NCBI GenBank assembly: GCA_907163375.1
Contig: CAJQUW010014304.1
Location: forward strand, 176,437-240,436
DNA length: 64,000 nucleotides
Source of the DNA: Prostheceraeus crozeri
Taxonomy: Eukaryota; Platyhelminthes; Polycladida; Euryleptidae
Reading direction: 5' to 3'
Shown here one piece after another: positions 32,296 through 43,601 of the stretch; within the stretch, counting starts at the first letter, position 1; every line of letters starts with the position of its first letter. Position numbers and translations under genes: made by a program. Below the pieces are notes generated by a model. It was not told the origin of the DNA, ran no database searches, and worked only from the letters and a program-made list of their open reading frames with translations.

Positions 32296-32890
32296 CTAGA
32301 TACATCGGTTCGTTATACTTTTATAATCCTCTTCATTTAGAATCTTCTTTTCTAACAGTCTTTTCAATATAGCATGAATTTCATTGAAACTAGAATTATG
32401 TCCTTCTTTTATTGCCGATATTAAAATATTTAATCTATTTAGTAATTCTTGTGGATCATCTGGTAAGAATACAGTTGTTTCAGTTTTAAAACCTTTGCCT
32501 ACTTTAACTCCCGTTGATAATAAATTTTCTAATTGTTTATAACGTCTAAGAGATTTTACTGCACCAACTCTATCTAACATAGCTTTATATTTTATGAGAT
32601 CTTCTACAGCATAATTATTTAAATCTGCTCCTCTTAAAAGATCAACAAAATTTCTATCTTAATTAATAGCATATTTATCTGGTGAAAAAATTAAACCTCG
32701 AAAAGGTTGTGGAAATATTTCTTTTTGTCCGAGATAAAATCTAGGTATTGTTTTTCCATCTATAAATGAAATAGAATGTTCAAATTGCATAGATTTTGGT
32801 AATTTCTTATTAATGTTTGATTCTAGTAATCCATAGTCATCTAATACAGTTTTGTGTTCTGGATCTGTTATATTAATTTTTTACCATTAT
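32296..32890 (-). pseudogene. Polinton protein of unknown function (P1)
   Basis: The minus strand carries ISFIDGKTIPRFYLGQKEIF, then LLRGADLNNYAVEDLIKYKA and MLDRVGAVKSLRRYKQLENL up to LLEKKILNEEDYKSITNRC. It is helix-rich at its end, with no enzyme motif I recognise. It lies between the virion-type gene and a coiled-coil gene, and the same order is seen in P3 (48740-49270). Possibly a structural or terminal-protein-like gene; no direct evidence. Broken. Confidence 0.45.
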
Positions 32891-33197
32891 TTGTACTTTC
32901 TTTTTCAAGAGTTTTAAATGGTTCCATAGTTTTTTCAAAATCAGTTTTTACTTGCTCGGTTTGCTGCATTTTTTCAAACATATCAGATTGAATACCAGCT
33001 TTTATCATTCTATGTTGAAGATGATTTTCCTTCAAAATATTTCTTTGTTTTATTAACTCTTCTAATTGTTTTATTCTTTTTTGATTATCAGCTTTAATTT
33101 TATCTATTTTTAAAATATAATATTTGAATTTTGTGGTAACATTGGAATACAACAAAAACATTTTACTGAACATTTTTTTTTCTTTGTTGTCTGACAT
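32868..33197 (-). CDS. Polinton coiled-coil protein (P1)
   Basis: A 109-codon frame, MSDNKEKKMFSKMFLLYSN, then KADNQKRIKQLEELIKQRN and MFEKMQQTEQVKTDFEKTM. Strong heptad spacing predicts a coiled coil. It may be the front part of the neighbouring gene rather than a gene of its own. Equivalent sequence flanks the mariner insertion in P3. Confidence 0.4.
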   Translation of the reverse strand: MSDNKEKKMFSKMFLLYSNVTTKFKYYILKIDKIKADNQKRIKQLEELIKQRNILKENHLQHRMIKAGIQSDMFEKMQQTEQVKTDFEKTMEPFKTLEKESTNNGKKLI

Positions 33198-33296
33198 CTT
33201 TTCGTTTAAAGTTTTCTCGTCTAAAGATTTGTTTAATAAAGTTTTGTCTAATAAAGTTTTGTTTAATAAATTTTCGCTTAAAGATTTTTTGCTCTT
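33198..33296. repeat. short tandem AAAGTTTTGTCTAATAA-type repeat
   Basis: Four to five copies of a 15-18 bp unit (AAAGTTTTGTTTAATAA variants). A shorter array is at the same place in P3 (~50705-50750). Confidence 0.6.
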
Positions 33297-34001
33297 CTAA
33301 AAAAATTTTATCATTTTCTTCATTAGAAATTTACCATCACTAGAAATTTTGCCATCCTGTTTATTCTTATCATCAACTTTTTCTGACTGTAATTGAAATG
33401 ATATTTGATTTACTTCATTGGCTATTTGATCAAATTTTTCAATCTCATCTAACGTAATAACATTATCATCACATACTCTTTGAAAGTAGTAATGCAATTT
33501 GTCATAGAATTCTTTAATATGTAAATGCTTAGTTTTTAATGATTTTCGTTTCTTAGTTATTATAGATTTATCTAACATTGTAATAAGTGAAGTTGCAAAA
33601 ACACCCGTACCTGTTAAAGCTGTAGCAACTACTGGAATTACTAAAACAACTGAAGATATAACAATTGTTAAAGCACCTAAACTTATTGTTAAGAATATGC
33701 CAATTCCTTGTGTTACATTCCTAACTTTAGTCCATCACTTTCTTAATTTTTTATAATGCTCTAATCTTAATAATAATTGAGATTCTTTATCTTTCATATA
33801 CCTAACTCTATCTTTATGTTTTTCTTTGTTCATCTTTTCGATGTTCATTAAAGTAGAACTACGTTCATATGATAATGAAGGATATATTCTTTCGGTTTCA
33901 TCCACTTTTATTCCTTCCATTTCTGAGGCTTCTTCAATTTTCGTCGTCGCCGTTGCCGTCGCCGTCCCCGCCGAAGTTCCTTCCATTTCTGAGGTTTCCA
34001 T
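33297..34001 (-). pseudogene. Polinton membrane/coiled-coil protein (P1)
   Basis: N-terminal part (33735-34001): METSEMEGTSAGTATATATT and KHKDRVRYMKDKESQLLLRL, a charged helical stretch. In the middle, GIGIFLTISLGALTIVISS and VVLVIPVVATALTGTGVFA are two hydrophobic segments. At the end (33297-33578), LHIKEFYDKLHYYFQRVCDD and VITLDEIEKFDQIANEVNQI. This N-helix, two-TM, C-helix layout recurs in Polinton-associated proteins of many invertebrates. It is likely membrane-active in entry or assembly, which is inference. Broken, about one or two breaks. Copy in P3 (50760-51401); fragment at 58500 (plus). Confidence 0.6.
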
Positions 34002-34303
34002 TTTTAAAGAAATATTTTGAATACAATCTTGTGGTATATTAAGACTACTTGATATTTTTTGGACTACCTAAATTTTCAACTGCTTACATTTTCGACCTTC
34101 GGCTACGTTATATTTTTCGACCACGTGATATTCTTTAGATTACGTGATATCTTGAGACCGCCTAAATTTTTGAATTTTTGATTTTTTTGAAAATTTGTCA
34201 CTACCTAAATTTTCGCCCTTTGGCTTTCGACCACGTGAAATTTGAAGTCTACCTAAATTTTTGAAATTTTGATTTTCTGAAAGTTTTGAAAAAAACCCGC
34301 AAA
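34002..34303. other. non-coding terminal region of P1
   Basis: AT-rich with repeated CTAAATTTTTGAA and GACCACGTGA words; no gene. It lies between the last P1 gene and the terminal hairpin. Confidence 0.5.
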
Positions 34304-34359
34304 AGTGTGACATCCGGCGCAAGCGAAGCAAAGCAAAGCGAAGCGCCGGATGTCACACT
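34304..34359. repeat. terminal hairpin of Polinton P1
   Basis: AGTGTGACATCCGGCGC (34304-34320) is mirrored exactly at 34343-34359 around a 22-base loop made of AAGCGAAGCAAAGC-type repeats. Polinton termini usually begin AG or AGT, so the element end is likely at 34359, read inward on the minus strand. The matching opposite terminus was not found in the window. Confidence 0.65.
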
Positions 34360-34970
34360 ATATACTACTAAGGCTTGGGTGTCAAACACAAGCCCAACTT
34401 AAGCGCAAACCTAAAAGACGAAGTAATACTTCTGCCGTAAGTCTGTGTACGTCTAATATTTTCTCTTTTGGTCTCGTGCTATTTTTTCGACACTGTTTCA
34501 CATTTTCCATTGAGTATCTAACATGCTACTGTATTGCTATTGTCACCCAGTCACATCAAGGAGAGCTAGTCAGTCTGGAAAAGAAGGAATACTAGCTATC
34601 TGGCTGGAGATCATCAAGTTCATGATTCATTGTTCGCAAACAACGCGTTTGGCAACCCCTATGTGTCTCATGGTCTACTATTGTTATTGTTATTGTCTAT
34701 CGATTGACTACACTAAAAGGATGCTGCTGACTTGTTTGACGGCTAGCAAATGTAACTCTATAAAATTTAGTTGTCTAAATACTATCACGGCAGTAGTTAT
34801 CCCTTAACTAATCATACAGTAGTGCCTTACATAACTTATTAAACAAGCATATAAAATAACTACCAGTACGCGCAAGCTTATGTGTTGTGCAGTAGACCAG
34901 ACCTAATTAAACTATAACCTAGGTCTAATAGTTAAACTACGTATTATTAGAGACTACACGTAGACCTACC
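34360..34970. other. non-coding spacer between P1 and P2
   Basis: More balanced base composition than the Polinton pieces; could be host DNA. Frames at 34350-34595 and 34523-34807 have no motifs. No target duplication could be confirmed. Confidence 0.4.
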
Positions 34971-35089
34971 TCTTATTTCTTCAATTGATTTCTTCTCCTG
35001 CTTAATCTCAGACGGAGTACTATTCCTCAAGGTTTCACCTGCCACTGCTATGTTAGCAATTTTGTTTTTTGTTTCCTCTGAAAGTTTTT

Positions 35090-35410
35090 TCAATTTTGTA
35101 GATCTTCAGAGTCGTTCTTAAATTTACGAATAGTTTCTAGTTGTTTTAATTCGTTTTGAGACTTAACAGCATTTGATATTGCACTAGCAGTACTACCTAT
35201 AGCAGCTGCTCCTTTTACAGCAGATGTAATCAAGTCTTTATTATTTTTAATAACATTAACGATACTTCCTATGCCAGAAAAGATGCCATCTCCTTCTTTT
35301 TGAATAGTTTCTACAATGTTATAATGGTAAACAGATTTCATAGATGGTTCATGTGCTATTTTTTGATTTGAAGCAAAATGTTTAAGATTGTTTTTATATA
35401 TTATAGGCAT
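35090..35410 (-). CDS. small hydrophobic Polinton protein (P2 copy)
   Basis: A 106-codon frame with GDGIFSGIGSIVNVIKNNKD, LITSAVKGAAAIGSTASAIS and NAVKSQNELKQLETIRKFKN. A Gly/Ala-rich amphipathic or hydrophobic centre between a polar front and a Lys-rich coiled tail suggests a small membrane-active virion protein, like the lytic minor proteins of adenovirus-type capsids (inference). Nearly the same protein is at 62973-63263 in P4, next to the capsid gene. The ends differ between the copies. Confidence 0.6.
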   Translation of the reverse strand: MPIIYKNNLKHFASNQKIAHEPSMKSVYHYNIVETIQKEGDGIFSGIGSIVNVIKNNKDLITSAVKGAAAIGSTASAISNAVKSQNELKQLETIRKFKNDSEDLQN

Positions 35411-35469
35411 TTTTTAGTATTAAATTTGACTTTTGGGAAAAATATTTACGTTAAGATTTACGTTTAGGA

Positions 35470-36357
35470 TTAAGATTTACGTGTGTGAATAGACAACAAC
35501 TTCGTGATAACTTTATTAATATTCTGTTGCACTTTATCTATTGCGTCAAGGAGGGTGTGATGCATTTTAATTTCTTTTTCAGCCACTTCTAATTTTTTCT
35601 CACTTTTCTTTAATTCTGTTTTTAAAGCATTCAATTGAACTTTAAGAACATCTAACTGTTTTTTAACAGCATCTAACTGTTCTTTATCTTCTTTAGATTT
35701 TTCTTGCAAATATTTATTTAATTCATTTTCTAAATTGATTTTAAGAGTTTTCATTTTATCAACTTTTTGATTAAGTGCTTTTACTTCAATTATCAAATGA
35801 TTTATTTTTTAATTTGTTGAGTAATTTTAGAGCTTAATTCATTTACAGTGTTTCGGAATGTGGTTTGTAACTGCTTTATATATTTTTTAATTCTTACAGG
35901 TAGTTTTTCTATTTCATCTTCTAATTGTTCTTTTAACATTTTTATCTGATGTTTGTTTTAAAATGACTGCAGATTTTAACTTTATAGAAAGTAATATTAA
36001 AATTTTTGATTGTTCTGAAATCTTTTTAAAAAGTTTTGCTATATTTGCTTCTAGCTCTCTATCCTTTTTATCAAATTTTAATAATTTTTCGTTTAATGAT
36101 TTGTCATTAAGTTTAAGCAACTTTCATTCATTCATCAGTGGAACCAAAACATCGTTTATATATTTTTCTTTTAAGTCATTGATTTGTGTATCAACATATT
36201 GTTTATTTGTTAACTCTGTATTTTGTTGCGGAAGAATAGAAAGATGCAATTGACCAGATAAAACGTCTCCAGTTTTCATGATATAATTTTCTATTTCTAT
36301 TTCTGATTCACGATTATTTGGGATATATGCACCTCCACCAACATTTGGCAACATCAT
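35470..36357 (-). pseudogene. fibre-like coiled-coil protein (P2 copy)
   Basis: The N-terminal part (36124-36357) reads MMLPNVGGGAYIPNNRESEI, then MKTGDVLSGQLHLSILPQQN and ELTNKQYVDTQINDLKEKYI. The GDxLSGxLxL...TNKQYVD pattern is that of phage-type tail-fibre shafts and occurs in Polinton fibre-like proteins. Downstream parts (35914-36120, 35470-35796) are long heptad coiled coils (LNALKTELKKSEKKLEVAEK). A trimeric attachment fibre is the most likely role, by inference. Broken, a few breaks. Parallel gene in P4 at 63430-64000. Confidence 0.6.
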
Positions 36358-36446
36358 TTTTTAACAATAACAAAGTAATTTTTTCTCACATAAAACATCC
36401 GACATGGAAGATAAAAACAAAAAATAAAATTTTTTCCAATAAAAAA

Positions 36447-36776
36447 ATGGGTATGTCTCAAATTTGTCAAGTTTGTAAGATGCGTTTTTTAAATCAAACG
36501 TTATTATATTCTCATATGAAAAACACACATATGGTATATGAAAAAATGTATGTATCTCATATGAAAAACACATGTGGTATACAAATGAATCAATTTCAAA
36601 AAAATATTCAACCTAATAATAATATTCAACCCAATGATAATATTCAACCTAATAATAATAATATTCAACCTAATCAACCAATACAACAATGGCAACATTT
36701 GTTTATAGCACAACAAGGAGAAAATGTTTATACGGCTAGAAAAAATATCTATCTAGCTCAAAATAATATTGCTTAA
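36447..36776 (+). CDS. C2H2 zinc-finger protein with Asn-rich linker (P2)
   Basis: I start at the ATG at 36447 because the earlier in-frame codons overlap the antisense fibre gene. CQVCKMRFLNQTLLYSHMKN-TH is a full C2H2 finger. A second unit, SHMKNTC, looks like a partial repeat of its helix. Then the IQPNNN/IQPNDN unit is repeated about five times, and the C-terminus has QQGENVYTARKNIYLAQNNI. It probably binds nucleic acid. It is transcribed away from the fibre gene across a ~90-bp gap. About 110 residues; the family is not recognised beyond the finger. Confidence 0.5.
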   Translation: MGMSQICQVCKMRFLNQTLLYSHMKNTHMVYEKMYVSHMKNTCGIQMNQFQKNIQPNNNIQPNDNIQPNNNNIQPNQPIQQWQHLFIAQQGENVYTARKNIYLAQNNIA

Positions 36777-37290
36777 ATATATATTTAGCTCAAAATAATA
36801 TTGCTTAAAATCATCATGTAAATCAAAATAATAACGTAGATCAAAAAGATAAATTTATAAAATTCAGGCAAACCATGGAATGTAATACGAAAAAAATTTG
36901 TTCTGGTTGTAATATAAATATAATGTCTAAAAATTTTGCACGCCATTTAAAATTATGTGAGCAACCAGAGGAGGTTAAAAAATGATAAAAAAGATAAAAT
37001 GAAAGTTCAGTTATGTCGTAATTGTAATAAATATTTTACAAGTAAGGAATTACTAATCATTATAATTCTTGTATAAATTCTACAAGACCATGTACAAATT
37101 GTCAAATTATCAAACAGAAGTCGGAGTTTTATGATAGTAAATTTCAGTGTGAGCATTGTTTCAAAGAAAAAGTAAAGTGTAGAGGTTGTCAAAAATTATT
37201 TTGAAGAAAAATTTTCCAAGACATGTAACACTTTGTCCTAATTTAAATCCAAATTTAGATCTAAATAAAAATAATTTATATTTAGGCTGA
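36777..37290 (+). pseudogene. second zinc-finger/zinc-ribbon relic of P2
   Basis: MECNTKKICSGCNINIMSKN with FARHLKLCEQPEE forms a CxxC...HxxxC finger. Further on, CTNCQIIKQKSEFYDSKFQ, CEHCFKEKVKCRGCQKLF and FPRHVTLCPNLNPN give three more CxxC pairs and another HxxxC ending. So several Cys-rich modules follow one another. Role unknown, probably nucleic-acid binding. Broken, a few breaks. Confidence 0.45.
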
Positions 37291-37390
37291 AATTATCAAA
37301 TTTAGGCTAAAAGTATTAAATTAGGTTAAAATTATTAAATTTAGGCTAAAATTATTAAATTAGGCTAAAATTACTTTTCATTATAGATTA
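37275..37390. repeat. tandem TTAGGCTAAAATTATTAAA repeat
   Basis: About five copies of a 20-22 bp unit with small differences, in the non-coding DNA after the zinc-finger relic. Confidence 0.75.
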
Positions 37391-37780
37391 ATACTAAAAT
37401 AATCTTAAATATACTAAAATAGTCTTATTTTCAATAGAAAATTATTTTTAGAAAGAAAAAAAAATATTTTTTAGTCAAAATATTCTTAAGCATTCCGGAA
37501 GAGAGGAGAGGTTTGAAAAATACTTCTTTTGGGTATAGGAACAAAATTCCGGTTTATTTCCGATACATTCCGGAGGTCCTACAGAGGTCATAAACGCTCA
37601 CAAGATTGTACGTATGCTAGTCCGGAATTAAAAAAGAATAATTTCTAAATTTGTTATGTAGAAAATATAAAATGAATCAAAGAGAAAATTTGGAATATTA
37701 TTAAAAATTATATTCTCCGGTTATAAATATAAGTAATAAAAGTGATAAAAGTAATAAAGTAATAGAAGTTCTCTAAGTCG
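37391..37780. other. non-coding spacer in P2
   Basis: Contains three CATTCCGGA words (about 37491, 37568 and nearby) but no gene. Confidence 0.4.
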
Positions 37781-39199
37781 TCATAAATCACTTAATGCAT
37801 TAAATGATATTATAAATAATTATATAGATAACACTGAGTTTCAAGATACACTAACACCTCAAGATTCAAATCTAATTAAAGATGAGGTAGGATACTTAAA
37901 ACATTTTAATAATATTGTAGATAATACTAGATATAATACTATAGATAATAATATATATAATAAAGAATATTTTGGAAAACCACCGACAAAAATTGTTTTC
38001 CCTTATTCTTCTAATAAAAAAATAGTACACTGAGATCTTTCACGTCTATGGTCTTTTTTAAATTTCATTGTTTAAAAATATTTTTAGCAGGTATTTTTTT
38101 TATTTATTGTCTATAATGTTGTTATATTTATTGGAAATCAATGGGGTCGCTTTCTAACAGAAGAACAAAAGAGGATAAATTTCTATAAACAAGAAATGAA
38201 AAATTTTCAAGGATGGAAGACAGAAGAGGATAAGAATAATAAAGATGAGAATAAAGATCCGATTAATAATGTAAAAAATCCACAAGGTAGGCTGAATCAA
38301 GTAAATTTACATTTCATTGTTTACGGCAAAACTGGAAGTGGTAAGACTACATTTATTAAAAAAATATAAACGAACATTATAAGGATGAAAACAGAGTACA
38401 TCTTGTTTATATCCATACTTCTGAATGGCCAACTTTTACAAACGTTTATAATGATAAACAATTAGAGTATTTCGAAAATATGAAACCTTTTGCTGGTACA
38501 ACTGAAAATTAATCTTTATTAATTCTAGCTGATGTTGCAAGTTTAGCAAGACAAAAAGATATCTCAGAAATATTTACAAAAGGAAGACATCAAAATATAC
38601 AAATAGTTGTATTACCTCATAAAGCTTGTGATGTAGATAATAAGATTAGAGAAAACGTTCAAACATTTTTTACAAGTACACAAAATAATGCAGCATTCTT
38701 TAACGATCTTAATAAAAATTATAAAATAAATTTGCCTTTATCACATTATACACACCATAAATATGGAATAATACGTGTTGATACTCTAACTGGACATATG
38801 CAAGTGTATGAAAAAGATTTGAATATTTTAGTAGATACCGAACGTGAAATATATAATAACTCTCAAGATTTTGATATTATGATGTATTCAAACGCGAAAT
38901 ATTTATCAAATCAAGTTATAGAACAAATAATCATCTTTTTAGAATCCAAAGCAAAAGCACCAATAAAAATTTTTCCTGAAACATTTTATTTTCATTTTGA
39001 TCATTATTTAAATGACAAATTTGATATACCAATACCTAACAGATTAAAAGATAATGAAACGTTAAAATATTTAAAAACTGCAATAGATGATGTTAGAAAC
39101 GCCTTAAGAAAAGCAACACCAATAATATCTAATGCTAAATCTACATTAACTGAAGCAAAATCTACATTAAATGAAGCAAAAAAACATATAACGATATAA
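37781..39199 (+). pseudogene. Polinton packaging ATPase (second type), P2
   Basis: A front part (37781-38030) is Asn/Asp-rich, with DIINNYIDNTEFQDTLTPQD. The ATPase core has NLHFIVYGKTGSGKTTFIKK (Walker A), SLLILADVASLARQKDIS (Walker B place) and FTKGRHQNIQIVVLPHKACD (the GRH sensor region). The last frame (38732-39199) is a C-terminal extension ending in TLTEAKSTLNEAKKHITI. It has the same role as the P1 ATPase but is clearly a different lineage and lies on the opposite strand. Broken, a few breaks. Confidence 0.65.
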
Positions 39200-39315
39200 A
39201 ACCAATTATAAACGGTGTGAGTAAAATACTTAACAATTCAACAAATGTGTAATAAATATTTTTTTGATAAAGTTTTTTTAATAATATTTTTTTAATATAA
39301 TTTTTTTTCTAAAAA

Positions 39316-39660
39316 ATGATGGATGCAATAAATGAATCTTGGAGAAAAAAGTTTAACGATAAAAGTTTCACTTTAAAAATTTACACGATAAAGTGTATAA
39401 AATAGAACATGTACCAGTTTTAAAAGATTATCGTTATCCTACAAATCCTCTTACACCAAAACAAGTTAAATTTATTGTCACCATAAATATATGCAATTTT
39501 AAAAGATTTTAAAATAAAACACGGAATGATTTTCCACTTTGATTAAGAAGTTTCCGAGTATTTTTAGCATACAATAATTTATGGTGGTTAATTAATATAG
39601 AACTTTCAACAGTTTATGATTTAAAAACATTGCATCAATTAAATCTTCCTCCCTTTATTT
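39316..39660 (+). pseudogene. small conserved Polinton protein of unknown function (P2)
   Basis: It starts MMDAINESWRKKFNDKSFTL; the pieces YKIEHVPVLKDYRYPTNPLT and RSFRVFLAYNNLWWLINIEL with LKTLHQLNLPPFI follow. They match the P1 gene at 30081-30420 in order and place, between ATPase and polB. Broken. Confidence 0.5.
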
Positions 39661-39719
39661 AAAAAAATCATAAGATTTATAAAATCAAAAATTTATAAAA
39701 TCTGAAATTTTTAAGATCT

Positions 39720-42700
39720 TTTGAATAAAATTGAAACACAAATTTTTTCTCTAAAAAATATAAACTGGAAAAGTTTTATTGTATCTTATGTAAAAGAAAG
39801 TTGCAAACAAAAGGAAGTTATCAATCTCATTTAAAAAGTAAAATGCATTTACAAATTGTAGATCGAGCTGATGAAGAAAATCTATCAAAATTAAATAATT
39901 ATAAAAACTATCTAGAAACATTACCTACTGATATAAAAGTTAAAAAAAATATTTGATGATTATTCACATTCGGAATATAAAAAAGTTTTTAATGGTGAAG
40001 ATGAACATGCGACACCGATGAATTTAACGAAATAGAACGATCATAGAACGAAATATTAACGAAAATGAAGCTGTAACAGATATAAGATATTTATTTGATG
40101 AGTCTGTTGAACATAATGAGACCGATGAAACTTTTTATAATGTATTAACAAACTTTTTCAAAATATTTAAGAAATCTTTCAAATGTTACATGAATGTAGA
40201 AGTACCTTATACAAAAAATGGACCTGATGGAATTCCTGAAGAAATAATGCAAGGACATTTTACAAATTCACAAGATATTCATAATGTAAATGATATACAA
40301 CCCATATTTGAACAAATGATACTTAAATTAGAAAATTGTATAATTGAAGCCCAGTTACGTGAATCTGGTTGGAGACTTGTTAAAATACTATCCAAGAAAA
40401 TAGTAATTGACAAATATAAGAATAATACTGGTGGTAGTTACATACCTCCTTCCTGTCAGTTCTCCAGAAATAATCAACATACAGAATGAAGATGAACGTT
40501 GTTTTCTTAGGAGTGTTATAGCACATTTACATCCTGCAGAATATCACAAAGAAAGACTAAGTTATTATAATAAAGAATATACAAATGAATTTGATTTCTC
40601 TGATGGCTTAGATGAATTTCCATATGATTATAATAGGTTAATGAAGTTTCGTAAAAAGAATAAAAATTTAATAGAAGTAAATGTTTTTGAATTAAATGTG
40701 AAATATGTTTCTATTGGTGATATTACTCCATTTTACTCAGATTCAAAAAAATTTTATTTGAATAATAAAAACTTATGCCAAACATAAATAGTATACAATG
40801 AAAGAGGAAATTACATGCATCATAATATTATTTACAAAGGAAATGTAATATGTACTGAAAAATATGAAATAGTTAAAACATTATCACCAATAATGATTAA
40901 TCATAATAATTATAAAGAACGTAGTTTTAATAATGATTATGATTCGAATTATTCATCTTTATTTTCAGAATATCAACAAAAATTGCAAAATTTAAATAAA
41001 ATTTTATCAAAATGTAAAATAGATTATTTTCAACAATCAAAAATGTTACTACAAGAATATTTCCATAAATATCAAAATAATAAAGAAACAATTTAAAAAT
41101 TAAATGAAGAAAATAAAGAATTAAATGAAGATATCAAAGAATTAAATGAAACCAATCAAAAAATAAATGAATGTTTTAAAAACTGTCAACAACAATATAA
41201 AGAACAATATCATAAAGAATATGAACAACAGTTAGAAATATTAAATCAAAATTTACAGCATTCAACAAAACATCTTACAAGATATATATTAAGATAAATT
41301 TGGAAAATTATGACAAACAAAACAATCAGCACAAGCGAATATATTATATTATCAGGGACATTTTATATTCTGTAAAGATGCTTCTATATTTACAAAAACT
41401 TCAGATAATGCTTATTTTCCCTGTCTCCAATGTATGACGAGCTTTAGAACTAAAGAAGAAATGAATAGACATTTGGAGATTTGTCAACAAAATGAAGCAG
41501 TTGCAAATACTTTTCCTAAAGATGATTATTTAATATATACAGACATTATTTAAAATAAAGTACCCTTTACTATTTATTGTGATTTCGAAGCATATAATGT
41601 TAACATAACACAACATTCTGATAATGGTAATTATGAAAAAAGTGCACCTAAACAAAGTAAAGAAAAAGATATATTTGAACAAAAACCATTAAGTTGGGGA
41701 ATGTACATTCATTCAAATTATCCTAATTTATTTAAATCAGAATATTATCAATACTATGGTGAAGATAGTTCAGAAATGTTTACAAAAAAAGTAGAAGAAT
41801 TACAAGGTCGTTCTTCACAATTGCTTGAAACAAATATACCAATGCTTCCATTAACGGATCATTAACGGATGAAGAAAAATATCATTTTATTGATGAAACA
41901 AAATGTTATTACTGTGGAAAAGAATTTACAAATAATTGTAAAAGTGGCAGAGGTAGATATATTGATAAAGTAAAAGATCATAATGGATTATATAGAGACG
42001 CAGCACATAATTCTTGTAATCTTAATGCTAATAAATTTAAATATAACTTTGTTCCTCTATATTTCTACAATGGTTCTAAATATGATTTCCATCTAGTAAT
42101 GAAAGATTTATTTTCATCTGAAAAATTACAACAACAACAAATAAATGTACTATGTAAACAAGAAGAAGAATATTTTTCAATGCAATTAGGTTGTATTAGA
42201 ATTGTAGATGCATTTAGATTTTTTACTCCTTATTCATTACATGTTATGGGAAAAACTTTGAAACCTGAACAATGTAAAATATTAAATAAATATAATTTAA
42301 AACCTTTAAAAGGAATATTTCCGTATGAATATTTAACCTGTGGTTCACAGTCGAAGACTGGTTTAACTGGAGATTTTAATTCTGTGAATAAAATTATGGA
42401 AGAACAGAAACTTCCTCCAATAAATAAATTTAAATCAATATTAAAACAATCACAATTATCTGAAGAAGACTATGCAGAAGTTGAAAAGAATTGGAGAGAG
42501 TTAAATTGTAGAACAATGTATGATTATACAATGAAATATCTACAGATAGATGTATTAATCTTACTGATCTTTTGAAAACTTTCGTGACATGTGTTTAGAA
42601 TATTACGGAATAGATCCACGTTATTGTTATTCTACACCAGATTTAACATGGTTAGCAGGTTTAAGACATAGTGGTGTTAAACTTAAACATTATAAAGAAA

Positions 42701-43601
42701 ATACATATGATAAATTATTATTTTTTGAATCTAGGATTAGAGGTGGCGTTTCATCAGTTTCAGGTAATAGATATGTTAAATGTTATAATAAGAAAGTAAA
42801 TCCTGATGATTATGGTTATTTAAAAATTTTAGATCCAGAAGAAGGCGATCAGTTTATAAAATTGTTTAATCAAAATATAGAAGGACTTATATCAAATGAA
42901 GAGAGTCAAGCAGCAATTGATGAATTCATGAGAGAAAACTATTTGTTATATTATGATTTTAATAGCCTGTATTCTTCTTGCATGATACAAGAATTACCAA
43001 CAGGTGAAATGGAATGGTGTAATATTCTTGATTATCAAAAACATATGATGGCGTTCATAATTATGGTTATATATGAAGCTGACTTAGTATATCCTGATGA
43101 AATAAAAGATAAAACAAAATATTTTCCTTTCTGTCCCGAAAACAAAATTCCCAATATAGAAGATTTTTCAGATTATCGAAAATCTTCAATTCCTAAGAAA
43201 TACAGACCAACAAAAAAACTTATGTTAACACAAAGTAATAAAGGAAAGTATGTTGTTGAAGGAGGAATGCTAGATTGGTATTTAGAACATGGGATGATTC
43301 TCACTAAAATACATCGAAAACTATTTTATCAAAAATCTAAATGGTTAAAAAATTATGTAGAGTTCAATATTGAAAAACGTAAAATAGCTAAAAGAAATAA
43401 AGATGATTTTGGAAACGTATTCTCTAAATTAATGAATAATGCATTTTATGGTAGACAAAATATTGAAATAGTTTAAGATAGAGATAAATTTCAAAATTTA
43501 ACAAGGAAACCTACATATAAAAGAACTACTAGATTCAGTGATGAACTATGTGCTGTACATTTACGTCGAATCAGCGTAAAACATGATAAGTTTAATTTTA
43601 T
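39720..43601 (+). pseudogene. polB: Polinton polB, N-terminal to middle part (P2)
   Basis: Protein-primed family-B polymerase relic. Parts in order: a C2H2 finger (FYCILCKRKLQTKGSYQSHL, near 39780); a conserved N-terminal domain (40190-40787; INIQNEDERCFLRSVIAHLH); a long coiled coil (ELNEDIKELNETNQKINE, near 41130); and a second finger (CLQCMTSFRTKEEMNRHLEI). The exonuclease motifs follow (IYCDFEAYNV near 41580; YFYNGSKYDFHLVMKDL near 42080), then a DHNGLYRDAAHNSCN zinc-binding stretch. The palm motifs are YYDFNSLYSSCMIQELPTGE (42950) and SKLMNNAFYGRQ (43430). Several breaks. It continues after the Penelope-like insertion. Confidence 0.75.

Larger units (their letters stand above)
28303..34359 (-). 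mobile_element. Polinton/Maverick remnant P1
   Basis: Minus-strand gene order from the outer end: membrane protein, coiled-coil protein, conserved unknown, virion-type unknown, packaging ATPase, small conserved protein, protein-primed polB (cut off at 28303). These are Polinton-type genes. The outer end at 34359 carries an AGTGTGACATCCGG hairpin terminus. It is broken, with several breaks across most genes and loss of the polB C-terminus and of all capsid and integrase genes on this side. A second, similar copy is P3 (47.0-51.5 kb). Confidence 0.8.

Noticed and set aside
36361-36716. Minus-strand frames opposite the zinc-finger gene
   Set aside because: Composition shadows of the Asn-rich repeat; the C2H2 motif is on plus.
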